Source of the DNA: Thermodesulfomicrobium sp. WS
Lineage (GTDB): Bacteria; Desulfobacterota; Desulfovibrionia; Desulfovibrionales; Desulfomicrobiaceae
Reading direction: 5' to 3'
NCBI RefSeq assembly: GCF_027925145.1
Contig: NZ_AP027130.1
Span: 1,364,001-1,428,000, forward strand
DNA length: 64,000 bases
This document shows positions 63,384 through 64,000 of the stretch, in pieces. Each line of letters opens with the position of its first letter. Positions within the stretch are counted from its first letter, which is position 1. The notes under the pieces are model-generated. The model was not told where the DNA came from. It did no database searches and was given only the letters and a program-made list of their open reading frames with translations. The position numbers and the translations under genes were made by a program.

Positions 63384-64000
63384 ATGACCATCCGATCACT
63401 CTTCGATCCGAGTAAAGACATTTATCGCACCATCGAGAAGGTCATCACCTACGACGCCTCGACTGAATCTCGCCTCAAAGCGGAGATCTCTGAGTACGTG
63501 GTCACCGAGAGCATCGAGGAGCAGTTTCGCAAGCTCCTCGATCGCATGCAGCTGGCGATGGAGTCTGGCGGCGAAAACGAGATTGGCGTCTGGGTCTCGG
63601 GTTTTTACGGTTCCGGTAAGAGCTCGTTCACCAAGTACCTTGGCCTGGCGCTTGACGATCGGTGCACCATCGACGGCACGCCGTTCATCCATTATATGCA
63701 AGACCGCCTGCATAAGCCACAAACCAAGGCGCTCCTCAGCACTGTGGCGAAGCGTTTTCCGGCGGCTGTGGTCATGCTGGATCTGGCCAGTGAAATGCTC
63801 GCTGGCGCAACGATGGAGGATGTAACGACAGTTCTCTATTTCAAAGTTCTCAAGTGGGCTGGCTATTCCGACAATCTGGTGGTGGCTGATTTCGAGCGTC
63901 ACGTGGAGCGTGATGGTCGTATGGCCGAACTGGAAAAGCGTATATCCGACCAGTTTCCAGGAAAGAAATGGTCTGATGTTCATAACAGTCCGCTAAAGGT
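63384..64000 (+). CDS. brxC: BrxC/PglY-like BREX ATPase (3' end outside the window)
   Basis: The first 205 residues of a large AAA-type ATPase. The Walker A motif SGFYGSGKSSFTKYL is near residue 72 and fits BrxC, the ATPase common to BREX systems. A ribosome site is not obvious upstream (GAACCAGGACTGACAT). The remaining BREX genes (pglX, pglZ and others) must lie beyond the window. Confidence 0.88.
   Translation, partial: MTIRSLFDPSKDIYRTIEKVITYDASTESRLKAEISEYVVTESIEEQFRKLLDRMQLAMESGGENEIGVWVSGFYGSGKSSFTKYLGLALDDRCTIDGTPFIHYMQDRLHKPQTKALLSTVAKRFPAAVVMLDLASEMLAGATMEDVTTVLYFKVLKWAGYSDNLVVADFERHVERDGRMAELEKRISDQFPGKKWSDVHNSPLK

Noticed and set aside
1-64000. CRISPR array, rRNA genes, or an intact integrase or attachment site
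   Set aside because: No regular short repeats with spacers, no rRNA-like stretch and no complete integrase were seen in the window.

Overview
The window (about 64 kb, GC-rich, densely packed) looks like the chromosome of a sulfate-reducing bacterium of the Desulfovibrionales. The evidence is a complete hmcABCDEF high-molecular-weight cytochrome c complex with rrf1/rrf2 regulators, a divergent Tmc-like gene pair whose first gene encodes the Trp-rich repeat protein TmcD, and many single-domain response regulators. Gram-negative envelope genes (mla, lptFG, tamAB, fadL) show an outer membrane. The assignment rests on gene content, not on a database search.

Layout. 1-11.7 kb: energy metabolism. 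A tmcD-tmcC-like pair faces left and hmcABCDEF faces right, followed by a tandem Usp protein, Rrf1, a PAS histidine kinase and Rrf2. 11.7-15.5 kb, minus strand: YlqF-type GTPase, a membrane protein, trpS, an M50 protease and ubiX. 15.5-24.2 kb: tRNA-Arg(CCG), a CHASE2 adenylate cyclase, tamB-tamA, tRNA-Pro(TGG) and an unknown gene. 24.2-29.3 kb, minus: paaK, dnaB, rplI, rpsR, rpsF, then a ttuB-ttuA pair for tRNA 2-thiolation. 29.3-33.9 kb: response regulator, CHAP lipoprotein, znuABC and a ferredoxin-nitroreductase. 33.9-41.5 kb, minus: mlaEFDCA, pyridoxal kinase, HU/IHF protein, chemoreceptor and a small membrane protein. 41.5-47.6 kb, minus: an unusual cluster of response regulator, 1013-residue PHP-like/membrane protein and PEP-synthase-like phosphotransferase. 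47.6-54.7 kb, plus: comEC joined in frame to a small protein gene, lptF, lptG, then tetR/fadL. 54.7-60.3 kb: a SelW-like gene with an in-frame UGA, a DUF2845-like protein, typA, an FAD enzyme, greA, and dtxR-feoA-feoA without feoB. 60.4-61.3 kb: a chimeric, decayed transposase. 61.4 kb to the edge: the first four genes of a BREX phage-defence island (brxE, brxA, brxB, start of brxC), resembling the type 6 gene order.

How the genes work together. Hmc and the Tmc-like complex move electrons between periplasmic cytochromes c and the membrane and cytoplasm; the Rrf proteins and the kinase probably adjust their expression. Mla, Lpt and Tam maintain the outer membrane. The BREX genes next to transposase debris form the accessory part of the window.

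The observations most worth checking are the unannotated SelW-type selenoprotein with a bSECIS-like hairpin, an MlaF ATPase carrying a degenerate GGDEF domain, the three-gene PHP/PEP-synthase-like cluster, the TtuB carrier ending in Arg-Gly instead of Gly-Gly, HmcA with 15 rather than 16 haem motifs, and the BREX island start.
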